Of a stretch of 64,000 nucleotides of DNA, positions 57,172-64,000 are shown one piece after another. A program made the position numbers and the translations under genes. Source of the stretch: Rhizobium johnstonii 3841 (GTDB lineage Bacteria > Pseudomonadota > Alphaproteobacteria > Rhizobiales > Rhizobiaceae); assembly GCF_000009265.1 (NCBI RefSeq), contig NC_008380.1, forward strand, positions 129,501-193,500, in the 5' to 3' direction. The notes under the pieces were generated by a model. The model did not search any database and was not told the DNA's origin. It worked only from the letters and a program-made list of their open reading frames with translations. Within the stretch, counting starts at the first letter, position 1. Each line of letters opens with the position of its first letter.

Positions 57172-57282
57172 AAGAAGCGGGACAGCCCCTCACGTCCCGC
57201 GAATGATCGGCCGTCTCCCCTCAACGCGCGCCGATCGACATCAGGCCCGGTGCACCCCTCATGGGAGCGCCGGGCTTTTTTT
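57172..57282 (+). ncRNA. Candidate small RNA with three CCCCUCA hairpin loops
   Basis: Three consecutive stem-loops. Hairpin 1 is GCGGGAC (57177-57183) with GTCCCGC (57194-57200). Hairpin 2 is GATCGGC (57205-57211) with GCCGATC (57230-57236). Hairpin 3 is GCCCGGTGC (57245-57253) with GCGCCGGGC (57267-57275), followed by seven T, a classic terminator. Each loop contains CCCCTCA, at 57186-57192, 57217-57223 and 57255-57261. Repeated C/U-rich loops that can pair with Shine-Dalgarno sequences occur in several alphaproteobacterial trans-acting sRNAs. The 5' end and promoter are not defined. Confidence 0.55.
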
Positions 57283-57284
57283 GG

Positions 57285-57343
57285 CAGCGCTGCGTCTTTT
57301 CAAGACGTGCAAAGGATGCCGTAACATTTTCAATTATGCGGTA
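57285..57343. repeat. RIME-like repeat, family B, partial copy right of the sRNA candidate
   Basis: CAGCGCTGCGTCTTTTCAAG through CAAAGGATGCCGTAACATTTTC to AATTATGCGGTA. It starts 2 bp after the T-run of the sRNA candidate. Confidence 0.65.
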
Positions 57344-57407
57344 GGCTCTGTTTACAGGACGAGCTGCATCTTGAGATGGGGGCGGCATTGCTGCCGCCCG
57401 CGATATC

Positions 57408-58058
57408 TCAGTCGCAGGACGGATCGCCCGGGCGGCAGACGAAGGGCGAAGCCCTGGGGTCCGGGCGATTGTAGGTGTCGGCTTTGCCGCCATTGAACTG
57501 CGGCAGGTCACGGAAATCCGAACTCCTGGTGTTGCCTCTGTTGTCGTTATCCCGGCGGTCCGACCGGCGAATATCGTCTCTGCGGTCGTCCCTTCGCTTG
57601 TCGTCGCTCCAGTCCCGGTCGCGATCCCGGTAAACGCGGTCGCGGTAGTAATAGTCCGGGCCACGACTCCAGCGGTCGCGCTCGCGGTAGAAATCACGGT
57701 TGCGATAGTAGCGATCCCAATAATTGCCGACACTGAAGCTGACCATCGGAATGCCCAGCGGACGGTAATATTGCGGGCCGACATAGACGCGGCGTTGCTG
57801 ATAGACGGCTTGCACGTATTGGCCGGAAACCCAGCCGCGGCCGCCATAGAATTCGACGTCGCACCAGTTGACGTTGGAAAGGCATCCACGGATTTCGACG
57901 GAGGAACCGGCGGGCACGACTGCGACAGCAGGGTATCGGGTGCTTGGACCCGCACGCATGTTGACGTTCGCCGTCGAGTAGCCCTCGGCGGCCTGCGCTA
58001 TGGCCGGAGCCAGCACAAGCATGGCGGCCGCAGCGACTTTAACAATGAGATTTTTCAC
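57408..58058 (-). CDS. Secreted SH3-domain protein with a Tyr/Arg/Asp-rich tail
   Basis: A 216-aa exported protein. It has a signal peptide (LIVKVAAAAMLVLAPAIAQA, cleavage near residue 23), one bacterial SH3 domain (VNMRAGPSTRYPAVAVVPAG; GRGWVSGQYVQ) with a probable disulphide (CLSNVNWC), then a long low-complexity region of Arg, Asp and Tyr (YYRNRDFYRERDRW; RRDDRRDDIRRSDRRD), and a C-terminal pair of cysteines (VCRPGDPSCD). I chose the second GTG at 58058, because GAGGAG lies 8 nt before it while it abuts the first GTG at 58067. It probably binds cell-wall material. Confidence 0.85.
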   Translation of the reverse strand: MKNLIVKVAAAAMLVLAPAIAQAAEGYSTANVNMRAGPSTRYPAVAVVPAGSSVEIRGCLSNVNWCDVEFYGGRGWVSGQYVQAVYQQRRVYVGPQYYRPLGIPMVSFSVGNYWDRYYRNRDFYRERDRWSRGPDYYYRDRVYRDRDRDWSDDKRRDDRRDDIRRSDRRDNDNRGNTRSSDFRDLPQFNGGKADTYNRPDPRASPFVCRPGDPSCD

Positions 58059-58238
58059 GCTTCTCACTCCTCGTTGGCGCGTTTTTCAAGCAGCGCTTGG
58101 CTGCGTTTTCTTGGCATATGCCATCTGGAACAAAACATGGAGCGATCGCTCGCATTTGTTAGAGCGCCACTATTTTCATTGTCTTTCAATAGCTTATACT
58201 CCGGTGGTGATGAACGCAGCTTGAACGGGGGGAATTTT

Positions 58239-58349
58239 GTGACGCAATATCGCGTTCTCGATAGGCCCTGTGAAATCGCAAATGCGTGGACCTTAAGCGC
58301 GGTCGGGCCGTGCGATTCCATTGAGCAAGCGCCGTTAACGGCCCATTAA
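58239..58349 (+). CDS. Possible small protein (36 aa)
   Basis: A short open frame with GTG start, a strong GGGGGG run 7 nt upstream and a TATACT box about 40 bp before it. The peptide begins MTQYRVLDRPCEIANAWTLS and ends in TAH. It could be a real small protein or chance. A terminator lies about 80 bp downstream. No family is recognised. Confidence 0.25.
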   Translation: MTQYRVLDRPCEIANAWTLSAVGPCDSIEQAPLTAH

Positions 58350-58430
58350 CCTTTCGGCGGCAGTCTCATTGCAATACCCGCTTGCTCCTTGACCACGGAT
58401 GAACTGGCACTGAGATGAGCGGATGACGAA

Positions 58431-58454
58431 AGGCCGGGTCGAACCGGCCTTTTT
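58431..58454 (+). terminator. Plus-strand terminator upstream of the dipeptidase end
   Basis: AGGCCGG (58431-58437) and CCGGCCT (58444-58450) with a 6-nt loop, followed by five T. It would end a plus-strand transcript from the region 58200-58430; the dipeptidase, on the minus strand, converges on it. Confidence 0.75.
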
Positions 58455-58486
58455 GTTGCTTGCGACTTTGCCTGGCGCATCTTCCT

Positions 58487-59875
58487 TCAGGCAGCGAGCG
58501 CCTCAAGAATCCGCACCCAGGAGCGGATGCCCTTGTGGTAGGAGACGAGCTCGTATTTCTCGTTCGGCGAGTGGATGCGGTCATCGCTGAGGCCGAAGCC
58601 GACGAGCAGCGATTCCATGCCAAGCATCTTCTGGAAATCCCCGACGATCGGGATCGACCCGCCCATGCCGATAACGATGGCGGGTTTCGGCCACTCGTCG
58701 GAAAGCGCGTTCTTCGCCTTGGTGAGAACAGGCGAATCATAGGAAAGATGGATCGCCGGCGAGCCGCCATGCGGATGGAACTCGACCGAGCAATCGGCGG
58801 GAATTTTCGAGCTGATATAGCTGCGGAAAGCCTCGCGGATGGCGGCCGGATCCTGCGTGCCGACGAGGCGGAACGAAACCTTGGCCGAAGCCTTGGCGGC
58901 GATCACCGTCTTGAAGCCTTCGCCGGTATAGCCGCCCCAGATGCCGTTGATTTCGGCGGTCGGCCGAGCCCAGGTGAGTTCCAGCACCGACCGGCCCTTT
59001 TCGCCGGATGGGATGGAAAGGCCGACTTCGCCAAGGAAGCTCTCCGCGGTCTTGCCGAGCGTCTCCCATGACGCCTTGATGTTGTCGGGCGTTTCCTCGA
59101 CGCCTTCATAGAAGCCGTCAAGCGTGATGCGGCCCGTCTCGTCATGCAGACCGGCAAGAGCCTTGACGAGAATATGGATCGGATTGGCGGCCGCGCCGCC
59201 GAAGAGACCGGAATGCAGGTCGCGGTCGGCGGCCGTCACGATCACTTCCTCGCCGACGAGGCCGCGCAGCGCTGCGGCGATCGCCGGCGTGTCGCGGTCC
59301 CACATGCCGGTATCGCAGACCAGCGCATAATCGGCCTTGAGCTCGGTGGCATTGGCTTCGAGGAAGGGCTTCAGGGACGGCGAGCCGGATTCCTCCTCGC
59401 CCTCGAAGAGGATGGTGACGCGGCAGGGAAGCGCGCCGTTGATCTCCTTATAGGCCCGGCAAGCCTCGACGAAGGTCATCAACTGACCCTTGTCGTCGGA
59501 GGTGCCGCGGCCGGTCAGGATCTTGCGGCCCTCGCCGACATCCTTGATCGATGGCTCGAAGGGGTCGTTTTCCCAGAGCTCGATCGGGTCGACCGGCTGA
59601 ACGTCGTAATGGCCGTAGAAGAGAACGTGCGGCGCATCGGCGGAAGCGCCGGCATGGTGGGCGACCACCATCGGATGGCCGGGCGTGTCGCGGACCGAGG
59701 CCGTAAAGCCTAGCCCTTCAAGATAGGCGACGAGCCATTCGGCGGCCTTTCGGCATTCGGCTTTATAGGCGGGATCGGTGGAAATCGACTGGATGCGCAG
59801 AAGTTCGAACAGCTTGTCGAGGCTCGATGAAAGGTTCTGATCCGCGCGCGCAAGCACCTGGTTTACATCGGTCAT
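58487..59875 (-). CDS. M20 family metallo-dipeptidase
   Basis: A zinc-dependent amino- or dipeptidase of the M20 (ArgE/DapE/CNDP) family, 462 aa, cytoplasmic. The first zinc ligands are in VLFYGHYDVQPVDP (His and Asp), the bridging Asp in LTGRGTSDDKGQ, the catalytic Glu pair in ILFEGEEESGSPS, then CDTGMW and, near the C-terminus, the final His in DDRIHSPNEKYEL. The dimerisation or lid region has ADRDLHSGLFGG. The ATG at 59875 (MTDVNQVLA) follows AAAGGAG. Broad dipeptidase activity is the usual annotation. Confidence 0.92.
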   Translation of the reverse strand: MTDVNQVLARADQNLSSSLDKLFELLRIQSISTDPAYKAECRKAAEWLVAYLEGLGFTASVRDTPGHPMVVAHHAGASADAPHVLFYGHYDVQPVDPIELWENDPFEPSIKDVGEGRKILTGRGTSDDKGQLMTFVEACRAYKEINGALPCRVTILFEGEEESGSPSLKPFLEANATELKADYALVCDTGMWDRDTPAIAAALRGLVGEEVIVTAADRDLHSGLFGGAAANPIHILVKALAGLHDETGRITLDGFYEGVEETPDNIKASWETLGKTAESFLGEVGLSIPSGEKGRSVLELTWARPTAEINGIWGGYTGEGFKTVIAAKASAKVSFRLVGTQDPAAIREAFRSYISSKIPADCSVEFHPHGGSPAIHLSYDSPVLTKAKNALSDEWPKPAIVIGMGGSIPIVGDFQKMLGMESLLVGFGLSDDRIHSPNEKYELVSYHKGIRSWVRILEALAA

Positions 59876-60087
59876 TTTCGACTCCTTTTGAAATTCGGCC
59901 GGACGATAGACCAAACCAGAAAGGCAGGCGAGGCGGAAAAACAAAAATCGTCGGCGCGAAAGACCGGTGGGGCATAGACCAATATCAGGAAGATTTGCCG
60001 GATAATATAAAAGTGAATTCTAATTCAATTTACAGTTATTTAGTACAACCTAAATAGCTTGACCGAATTCAGCTGTGCGAGGTTCGG

Positions 60088-62472
60088 ATGTTTTCGGTCA
60101 TTACATGTATTCGGGACAACCACGATTGGCGGCTGGTGCTTGCGGCGGCGGCGGTCTGCCTGGTCGGCACTATGGCGGCTATGCTGCTGCTTTCCCGCGC
60201 CCAGGAATGCGATGCCGGGCGGCGCAAGCTCTGGATCGGCGCCTCGGCTTTTGCTTTCGGCACCGGCGTATGGGCAACGCACTTCATCGCGATGCTGGCC
60301 TATGACGGCGGCATGCCGATCGGCTACCAACTGGGCCTGACGGCGCTTTCTTTCCTCCTGTCGGTTGTCGGTTCGTGGGCGGCAATCCTCGTCGCTTCGG
60401 AAAGCCGCGGCAGGTTTTCTCGCATCCGCGGCGGCGTCCTGATGGCGCTCGGCATCGCCTCCATGCACCTGACCGGCATGCAGGCGATCGAAACGCAGGC
60501 GGCAATCCTTTATGATCCCTTCATGACGCTGAGTGCGGTTCTCGCAGGAGCGCTGTTGTCGAGCGCCGCCTTCCACGCCTTTTTCCAATCGAAGGGACTG
60601 AGGCGGCTCCTCGCCTCGTCAATCACTTTCGTCCTCGCGATCTGCGCTCTCCATTTCATCTCGATGGCTAGCATCACGCTCGTGCCGGATCCCGGCAAAG
60701 AGGTTCCGGCAACGGTACTCGATGCCAGCCTGCTTGCTGCGATCGTCGTTGTGGCGGCGACGACGCTCATTCTCATTGCGCTCGCGGTGGTCTTTATCGA
60801 AAGCCACCTGACGGATCTGAAGGGGCTCGCGAATGCCTCGCAGGAGGGGCTGCTGATCCTGCGGGAAGGCCGGATCATCGATGCCAATGAACGCTTCCAG
60901 GGGCTTTCCGGCTGGAAGCTTGCCGGTCTTTCCGGCAAGGCGCCCTCGGCTGTTTTGACCGCTGTTCAGGGGACTGGGCAGAACAGACCCAGCGAGACGG
61001 TGCTCAACACCAGGGACGGCAGGGAGATCGCCGTCGAAGTGACCGCGAGCAGGATCGTCTATCGCGGGCACAATTGCGAGGTGCTGGCGGTGCGTGATCT
61101 CACCGAGCGCAGGCAGGCCGAGGAGATGATCGAGCATCTCGCCCACCACGACGTGCTCACCGATCTGCCGAACAGGTCGCTGTTCGATACCCGCATCCGG
61201 CAGGCGCTGCAGATGGCCGAACGAAAGAACAGCGAGGTTGCCCTCTTTTATCTCGACCTCGATCGCTTCAAGGCCGTCAACGATATCTTCGGCCATGCCG
61301 AAGGCGACCGTATTCTCCGCAAGGTCGCCTCGATCCTGCGCCGCGTGGCCGATGAAAGCGATACAGTCGCTCGCCTCGGCGGCGATGAATTCGCCATCAT
61401 TCAGCTCGCCGGGCAGCAGCCGGCGGCGGCCCAAAAGCTTGCGGCTGATATCCTTGGCGAATTCGCCGCCGAGATGGACACGGCGCGCGACCCGACCGCC
61501 GTCGGCGTCAGCGTCGGCATCGCACTCTATCCCACGGATGGCGCTGCTGCTGAAGAACTCTGCAACAATGCCGATACTGCACTCTACCGCGTCAAGCATG
61601 ACGGTCGCGGCAAGATCTGTTTCTTCGACGCGGAAATGGATAAGGCGGCACGGAACCGCCGCCAGATCGAAAGCGAACTGCGCCATGCGATCATCCGCAA
61701 CCAGATCCATGTCAGCTATCAGCCGATCCTCGATGCGCTGAGCGGCGAGATCGGCGGCTACGAGGCCCTGATGCGCTGGAACCGGCCAGGTCACGGCCTG
61801 ACCGAGCCCGATATCTTCATCTCGATCGCCGAGGAAAGCGGCTCGATCGTCCAACTCGGCGAATGGGTGTTGCAGCAGGCCTGCAGGGAGGCTGTGCGCT
61901 GGCCGCTGCCGTTGATGATCGCCGTCAATCTCTCGCCGGTGCAATTCATGCTGCCGAACCTCTGCGAGCGGATCGAGGCGATCCTTGCCGAAACCGGGCT
62001 TGCGCCCAGCCGGCTGGAGCTCGAGATCACCGAAGCGGCCCTCATTCGCGATCGCGACCGGGTGATGACGACGCTGCTGCGGCTGCACAAGCTCGGCGTG
62101 CACATCGTCATGGATGATTTCGGCACCGGTTTTTCCTCGCTTTCCAACCTGCGTTCATTCCCTTTCGACAAGATCAAGGTCGATCGCAGTTTCACCGGCG
62201 TGCTGGAACATGATGCGGGGGCGCGCTCGATCGTGCGCGCCATCATCGGCCTTGGTCATAGCCTCGGCATGCCTGTCGTGACGGAGGGGGTGGAAACCGA
62301 GATGCAGCGCCGGATAGTCGTCGAGGAAGGTTGCGCGCAAGTGCAGGGCCTTTTACTCGGCAAGCCGGATATCGAGCCGAGCATCAAGCTTGCCGCTCAC
62401 GAAAACGTCCTGACCGCGCAGATCGAAACCGGCGTGTCCTCATTGCGACGCGCACAGGGTGCTGGTGAGTGA
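60088..62472 (+). CDS. MHYT-PAS-GGDEF-EAL cyclic-di-GMP signalling protein
   Basis: A membrane protein with both diguanylate cyclase and phosphodiesterase domains, 794 aa. The N-terminal MHYT sensor has about seven helices with ATHFIAML, SMHLTGMQ and ALHFISM, metal-binding-like motifs proposed to sense oxygen, CO or NO. A PAS-like domain follows (about 255-350), then GGDEF with the intact site RLGGDEFAI (Gly431-Phe435), and EAL with GYEALMRW (Glu559-Leu561), NLSPVQF, DDFGTGFSS and KVDRSF. The site QGLLLGKP replaces the common QGYLFSKP. Both active sites look intact, so net direction is unknown. A purine-rich stretch precedes the start. Confidence 0.93.
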   Translation: MFSVITCIRDNHDWRLVLAAAAVCLVGTMAAMLLLSRAQECDAGRRKLWIGASAFAFGTGVWATHFIAMLAYDGGMPIGYQLGLTALSFLLSVVGSWAAILVASESRGRFSRIRGGVLMALGIASMHLTGMQAIETQAAILYDPFMTLSAVLAGALLSSAAFHAFFQSKGLRRLLASSITFVLAICALHFISMASITLVPDPGKEVPATVLDASLLAAIVVVAATTLILIALAVVFIESHLTDLKGLANASQEGLLILREGRIIDANERFQGLSGWKLAGLSGKAPSAVLTAVQGTGQNRPSETVLNTRDGREIAVEVTASRIVYRGHNCEVLAVRDLTERRQAEEMIEHLAHHDVLTDLPNRSLFDTRIRQALQMAERKNSEVALFYLDLDRFKAVNDIFGHAEGDRILRKVASILRRVADESDTVARLGGDEFAIIQLAGQQPAAAQKLAADILGEFAAEMDTARDPTAVGVSVGIALYPTDGAAAEELCNNADTALYRVKHDGRGKICFFDAEMDKAARNRRQIESELRHAIIRNQIHVSYQPILDALSGEIGGYEALMRWNRPGHGLTEPDIFISIAEESGSIVQLGEWVLQQACREAVRWPLPLMIAVNLSPVQFMLPNLCERIEAILAETGLAPSRLELEITEAALIRDRDRVMTTLLRLHKLGVHIVMDDFGTGFSSLSNLRSFPFDKIKVDRSFTGVLEHDAGARSIVRAIIGLGHSLGMPVVTEGVETEMQRRIVVEEGCAQVQGLLLGKPDIEPSIKLAAHENVLTAQIETGVSSLRRAQGAGE

Positions 62473-62474
62473 TC

Positions 62475-62580
62475 TTACAGCGCCGCGCGTCTTTTCACAC
62501 GCGCAAAGGACGCTGTAACACTTTTGGACTGCTGCATAATTCTATCCTCAAATCGATTCCGATTTAAGGAATTATGCAGT
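62475..62580. repeat. RIME-like repeat, family B, full copy
   Basis: TTACAGCGCCGCGCGTCTTTTC through CGCTGTAA (first palindrome) and CTGCATAATTC through GGAATTATGCAG (second palindrome, less the last base). It fills the gap between the convergent GGDEF-EAL and MarR genes completely, so it may act as the shared transcript end. Confidence 0.85.
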
Positions 62581-62582
62581 GG

Positions 62583-63014
62583 TCAGAGCGCCTTGGCGTT
62601 TTCCAGAAGCCGGCGGATATATTCAAGCGTCAGCTCACGCTCGAAAACCCGGAAACCTTTAAACAGCGCAAGATCGGCCTCCCGCGCGGTCTCGATCGCC
62701 TCGGCCTCCATGGCGCGCGCCCTCGGCGTCAGGAAGAGCAGCTGCGCCCGCTTGTCGGACGGATGCGGACGGCGCTCGATCAACCCGTCGCGGACCATGC
62801 GCGAAAGCGTATTGGCCATGGTCGCCTGCTCGATATCGACCCGCTCGAGAAGCTGTTTCTGGGTCAGCCCGTCCTCGGCCCAGAGTTCCAGCAGAATGGG
62901 GAACTGCCCCGGAGAAAAACCGAGCCCGACCGCGCGCTGGTGCAGCGAGCGGGCAAAACCCTTCGCCAGCTGGCTGGCAAGGTAGGCTCCCGAATCCATG
63001 CGGTTAAATCCCAT
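62583..63014 (-). CDS. MarR family transcriptional regulator
   Basis: A 143-aa winged-helix regulator that probably responds to a small phenolic or oxidative signal. The fold is visible from FSPGQFPILLELWAEDGLTQ through the recognition helix EQATMANTLSRMVRDGLIERR to the wing DKRAQLLFLTPRARAM. A start at 63014 or at the second ATG (62999) is possible; neither has a strong ribosome binding site. ATCG-CATA-CGAT (63059-63070), 45 bp upstream, might be an operator. The neighbouring genes are polA and a GGDEF-EAL gene, so the regulon is unknown. Confidence 0.88.
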   Translation of the reverse strand: MGFNRMDSGAYLASQLAKGFARSLHQRAVGLGFSPGQFPILLELWAEDGLTQKQLLERVDIEQATMANTLSRMVRDGLIERRPHPSDKRAQLLFLTPRARAMEAEAIETAREADLALFKGFRVFERELTLEYIRRLLENAKAL

Positions 63015-63117
63015 GATTGCAAGTTAGGCTCAAAACCATGCCGGAGACAATGCAGCAAATCGCATACGATGCTCCTAAACATGCAAGCGGCGAGCAGAAT
63101 TTCGAGTGCCTCGAAAA

Positions 63118-63290
63118 AACAAAAGTCGCCATGGCCTGGAGGTTGGCCATGGCGACTTTAAAGTGGGGACAAAGGCCCGGAGAGGGGGATAAGGCCTTTG
63201 TCCAAGCCTGACGCGGCGGGGGACAAGCCGGTAATCAGACCCGCGACGCGATCAAGCGCCGGTGACATGGATTTGTGGCTCAGAATGTGG
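63118..63290 (-). ncRNA. Candidate small RNA next to polA (possibly alpha-r7 family)
   Basis: On the minus strand, hairpin GGACAAAGGCC with GGCCTTTGTCC (about 63168-63204) has a C/U-rich loop (CCCCCTCTCC). It is followed by the perfect 15-bp stem AAAGTCGCCATGGCC (63122-63136) and GGCCATGGCGACTTT (63145-63159), loop AACCTCCA, with a T-rich tail (TTTTGTTTTTT). The loop contains CCTCC, which matches an anti-Shine-Dalgarno sequence. From memory the alpha-r7 (Smr7C) sRNA of Sinorhizobium lies beside polA, so this may be its homologue. The 5' end is estimated. Confidence 0.55.
63122..63159 (-). terminator. Rho-independent terminator of the polA-adjacent sRNA candidate
   Basis: A perfect 15-bp stem with an 8-nt loop. 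The minus strand then reads TTTTGTTTTTTCG. Confidence 0.85.
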
Positions 63291-63348
63291 TTTTTCAAGG
63301 GAGGGCGATCGTTACAAATCGGTAACAGTTTGGTGAGCCGGAATCTCT

Positions 63349-63452
63349 GCCGCACAATTCCTGAGATCGGAATCGATGGAAGGATAAAATTATGCAGCAA
63401 CGCCAAGTGCTCAGCGTCCTTTGCACGTCCGAAAAGACGCGCGGCGCTGTGT
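63349..63452. repeat. RIME-like repeat, family B, full copy upstream of polA
   Basis: GCCGCACAATTCCTGAGATC through AAAATTATGCAGC, then GCTCAGCGTCCTTTGCACG through GCGCGGCGCTGTG. Same orientation as the copy at 2902. Confidence 0.8.
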
Positions 63453-63544
63453 GACGCTCCGAGCGCCATAATCCTTTTCGCGCGCCGAACTTTATGCCGA
63501 ACTCTATATGGACCTCGTCCCATGCCCGCGCTATCCATGCACGC

Positions 63545-64000
63545 ATGAAAAAAGGCGATCACCTCTTCCTAGTCGATGGTTCCGGATTCATCTTCCGGGC
63601 GTTTCATGCACTGCCGCCGCTGACCCGCAAGACCGACGGCCTGCCGATCGGCGCCGTGTCCGGTTTCTGCAACATGCTGTGGAAGCTGCTGAGGGACGCG
63701 CGCAATACCGATGTCGGCGTGACGCCGACACATCTTGCCGTCATCTTCGATTATTCCGCCAGGACGTTTCGCAAGGATCTCTACGACGCCTACAAGGCGA
63801 ACCGTTCCGCACCGCCGGAGGAGCTCATCCCGCAATTCGGCCTCATCCGCGAGGCGACTCGCGCCTTCAATCTGCCCTGCATCGAGACCGAGGGCTTCGA
63901 GGCCGACGACATCATCGCCACCTATGCCCGCCAGGCCGAAGCGACCGGCGCCGATGTCACCATCGTCTCCTCCGACAAGGATCTGATGCAGCTCGTCAGC
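63545..64000 (+). CDS. polA: DNA polymerase I, N-terminal part (window edge)
   Basis: Repair and Okazaki-fragment polymerase. Only the first 152 codons are in the window, covering the start of the 5'-3' exonuclease domain: LFLVDGSGFIFRAFHALPPL at residues 7-26 with the metal-site Asp, IFDYSARTFRKDLYDAYKANR, EGFEADDIIATYARQAE with acidic metal ligands, and VSSDKDLMQLV. The ATG at 63545 begins MKKGDHLFLV. The polymerase and any proofreading domain lie beyond the window. Confidence 0.96.
   Translation, partial: MKKGDHLFLVDGSGFIFRAFHALPPLTRKTDGLPIGAVSGFCNMLWKLLRDARNTDVGVTPTHLAVIFDYSARTFRKDLYDAYKANRSAPPEELIPQFGLIREATRAFNLPCIETEGFEADDIIATYARQAEATGADVTIVSSDKDLMQLVS

Larger units (their letters stand above)
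56805..57407. other. 603-bp gene-free region with a candidate sRNA between two repeats
   Basis: From left to right: about 200 bp with nothing I can name, a family B repeat (57041-57139), a candidate sRNA of three hairpins (57172-57282), another family B copy (57285-57343), and a short spacer to the SH3 gene end. Confidence 0.6.
58059..58486. other. 428-bp intergenic region with a possible 36-codon frame and a plus-strand terminator
   Basis: Between the SH3 gene and the dipeptidase. It holds a TATACT box (58196-58201), a GGGGGG-preceded GTG frame (58239-58349) and a plus-strand terminator (58431-58454). A plus-strand transcript of unknown content is likely. Confidence 0.45.
63015..63544. other. 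530-bp gene-free region between MarR and polA
   Basis: It holds the MarR promoter region, a minus-strand sRNA candidate with a strong terminator (63118-63290), a family B repeat (63349-63452) and the polA promoter region. No protein gene is convincing. Confidence 0.6.

Noticed and set aside
57036..57224. 62-codon minus-strand frame across the family B repeat and the sRNA candidate
   Set aside because: It is composed of repeat and hairpin sequence; no ribosome binding site.

Overview
The window is about 62-63% G+C and looks like a stretch of the main chromosome of a Rhizobium species, probably in the R. leguminosarum / R. etli group. This is judged from the class II EPSP synthase, the short Irr, the fabA-fabB-fabI cluster beside irr, the membrane-anchored cytochrome c (CycM type), the adenosine kinase, and RIME-like and other palindromic intergenic repeats. 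Species identity is inference. Almost everything is housekeeping DNA in its native context. I see no insertion sequence, prophage, CRISPR array, plasmid module or defence island.

Layout. 1-5.6 kb: gabD (partial) and gabT for GABA catabolism, with a divergent MerR-XRE-cupin regulator, then an RNase D-like exonuclease and a large acidic protein of unknown function. 5.6-10.3 kb: rpsA, cmk and aroA on the minus strand and a divergent FYDLN-acid protein. 10.4-14 kb: tRNA-Ala(GGC) followed by a GIY-YIG mini-element, two small membrane-protein genes (DUF1275, TRIC), a YdcF-like protein and a secreted protein. 14-18.4 kb: irr, divergent fabA-fabB-fabI, then rsmC. 18.5-29.8 kb, all minus strand: the classic RNA and translation block rimP-nusA-ylxR-infB-rbfA-truB, then a secreted alpha/beta hydrolase, then rpsO and pnp. 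29.9-37 kb: an MFS exporter with GNAT, an MltB-type transglycosylase, recR, a MOSC protein, ybaB, dnaX and the SRP RNA gene. 37-43.5 kb: HIT, nudC and a YafY-type regulator, two genes that share a 23-bp operator-like palindrome, pheA, kdsB, cycM and an AEC transporter. 44-50 kb: adenosine kinase, an SH3 protein, a D-2-hydroxyacid dehydrogenase, and a tightly coupled recF-moeB-GNAT operon with a divergent XRE regulator. 50.5-56.4 kb: dnaK, dnaJ and a class A penicillin-binding protein. 56.4-64 kb: SH3 protein, M20 dipeptidase, MHYT-GGDEF-EAL protein, MarR regulator and the 5' end of polA.

How the genes work together. rimP-nusA-ylxR-infB-rbfA-truB-rpsO-pnp couples transcription, ribosome maturation, initiation and RNA decay. 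recR-ybaB-dnaX-ffs is the usual replication, repair and SRP neighbourhood. fabA-fabB-fabI is the unsaturated fatty acid branch. gabT and gabD convert GABA to succinate.

The most interesting unexplained signals are non-coding. One is a candidate small RNA near 57.2 kb made of three hairpins that each expose the same CCCCUCA loop, bracketed by two RIME-like repeats. A second candidate sRNA lies next to polA. Two near-identical 23-bp palindromes sit exactly 45 bp upstream of two start codons beside a YafY-type regulator. A hairpin can sequester the ribosome binding site of the secreted hydrolase. Among proteins, the EPSP synthase closely resembles the glyphosate-insensitive CP4 enzyme as I remember it, but carries glycine at the key residue 100, and the MoeB homologue lacks both zinc-binding CXXC pairs.
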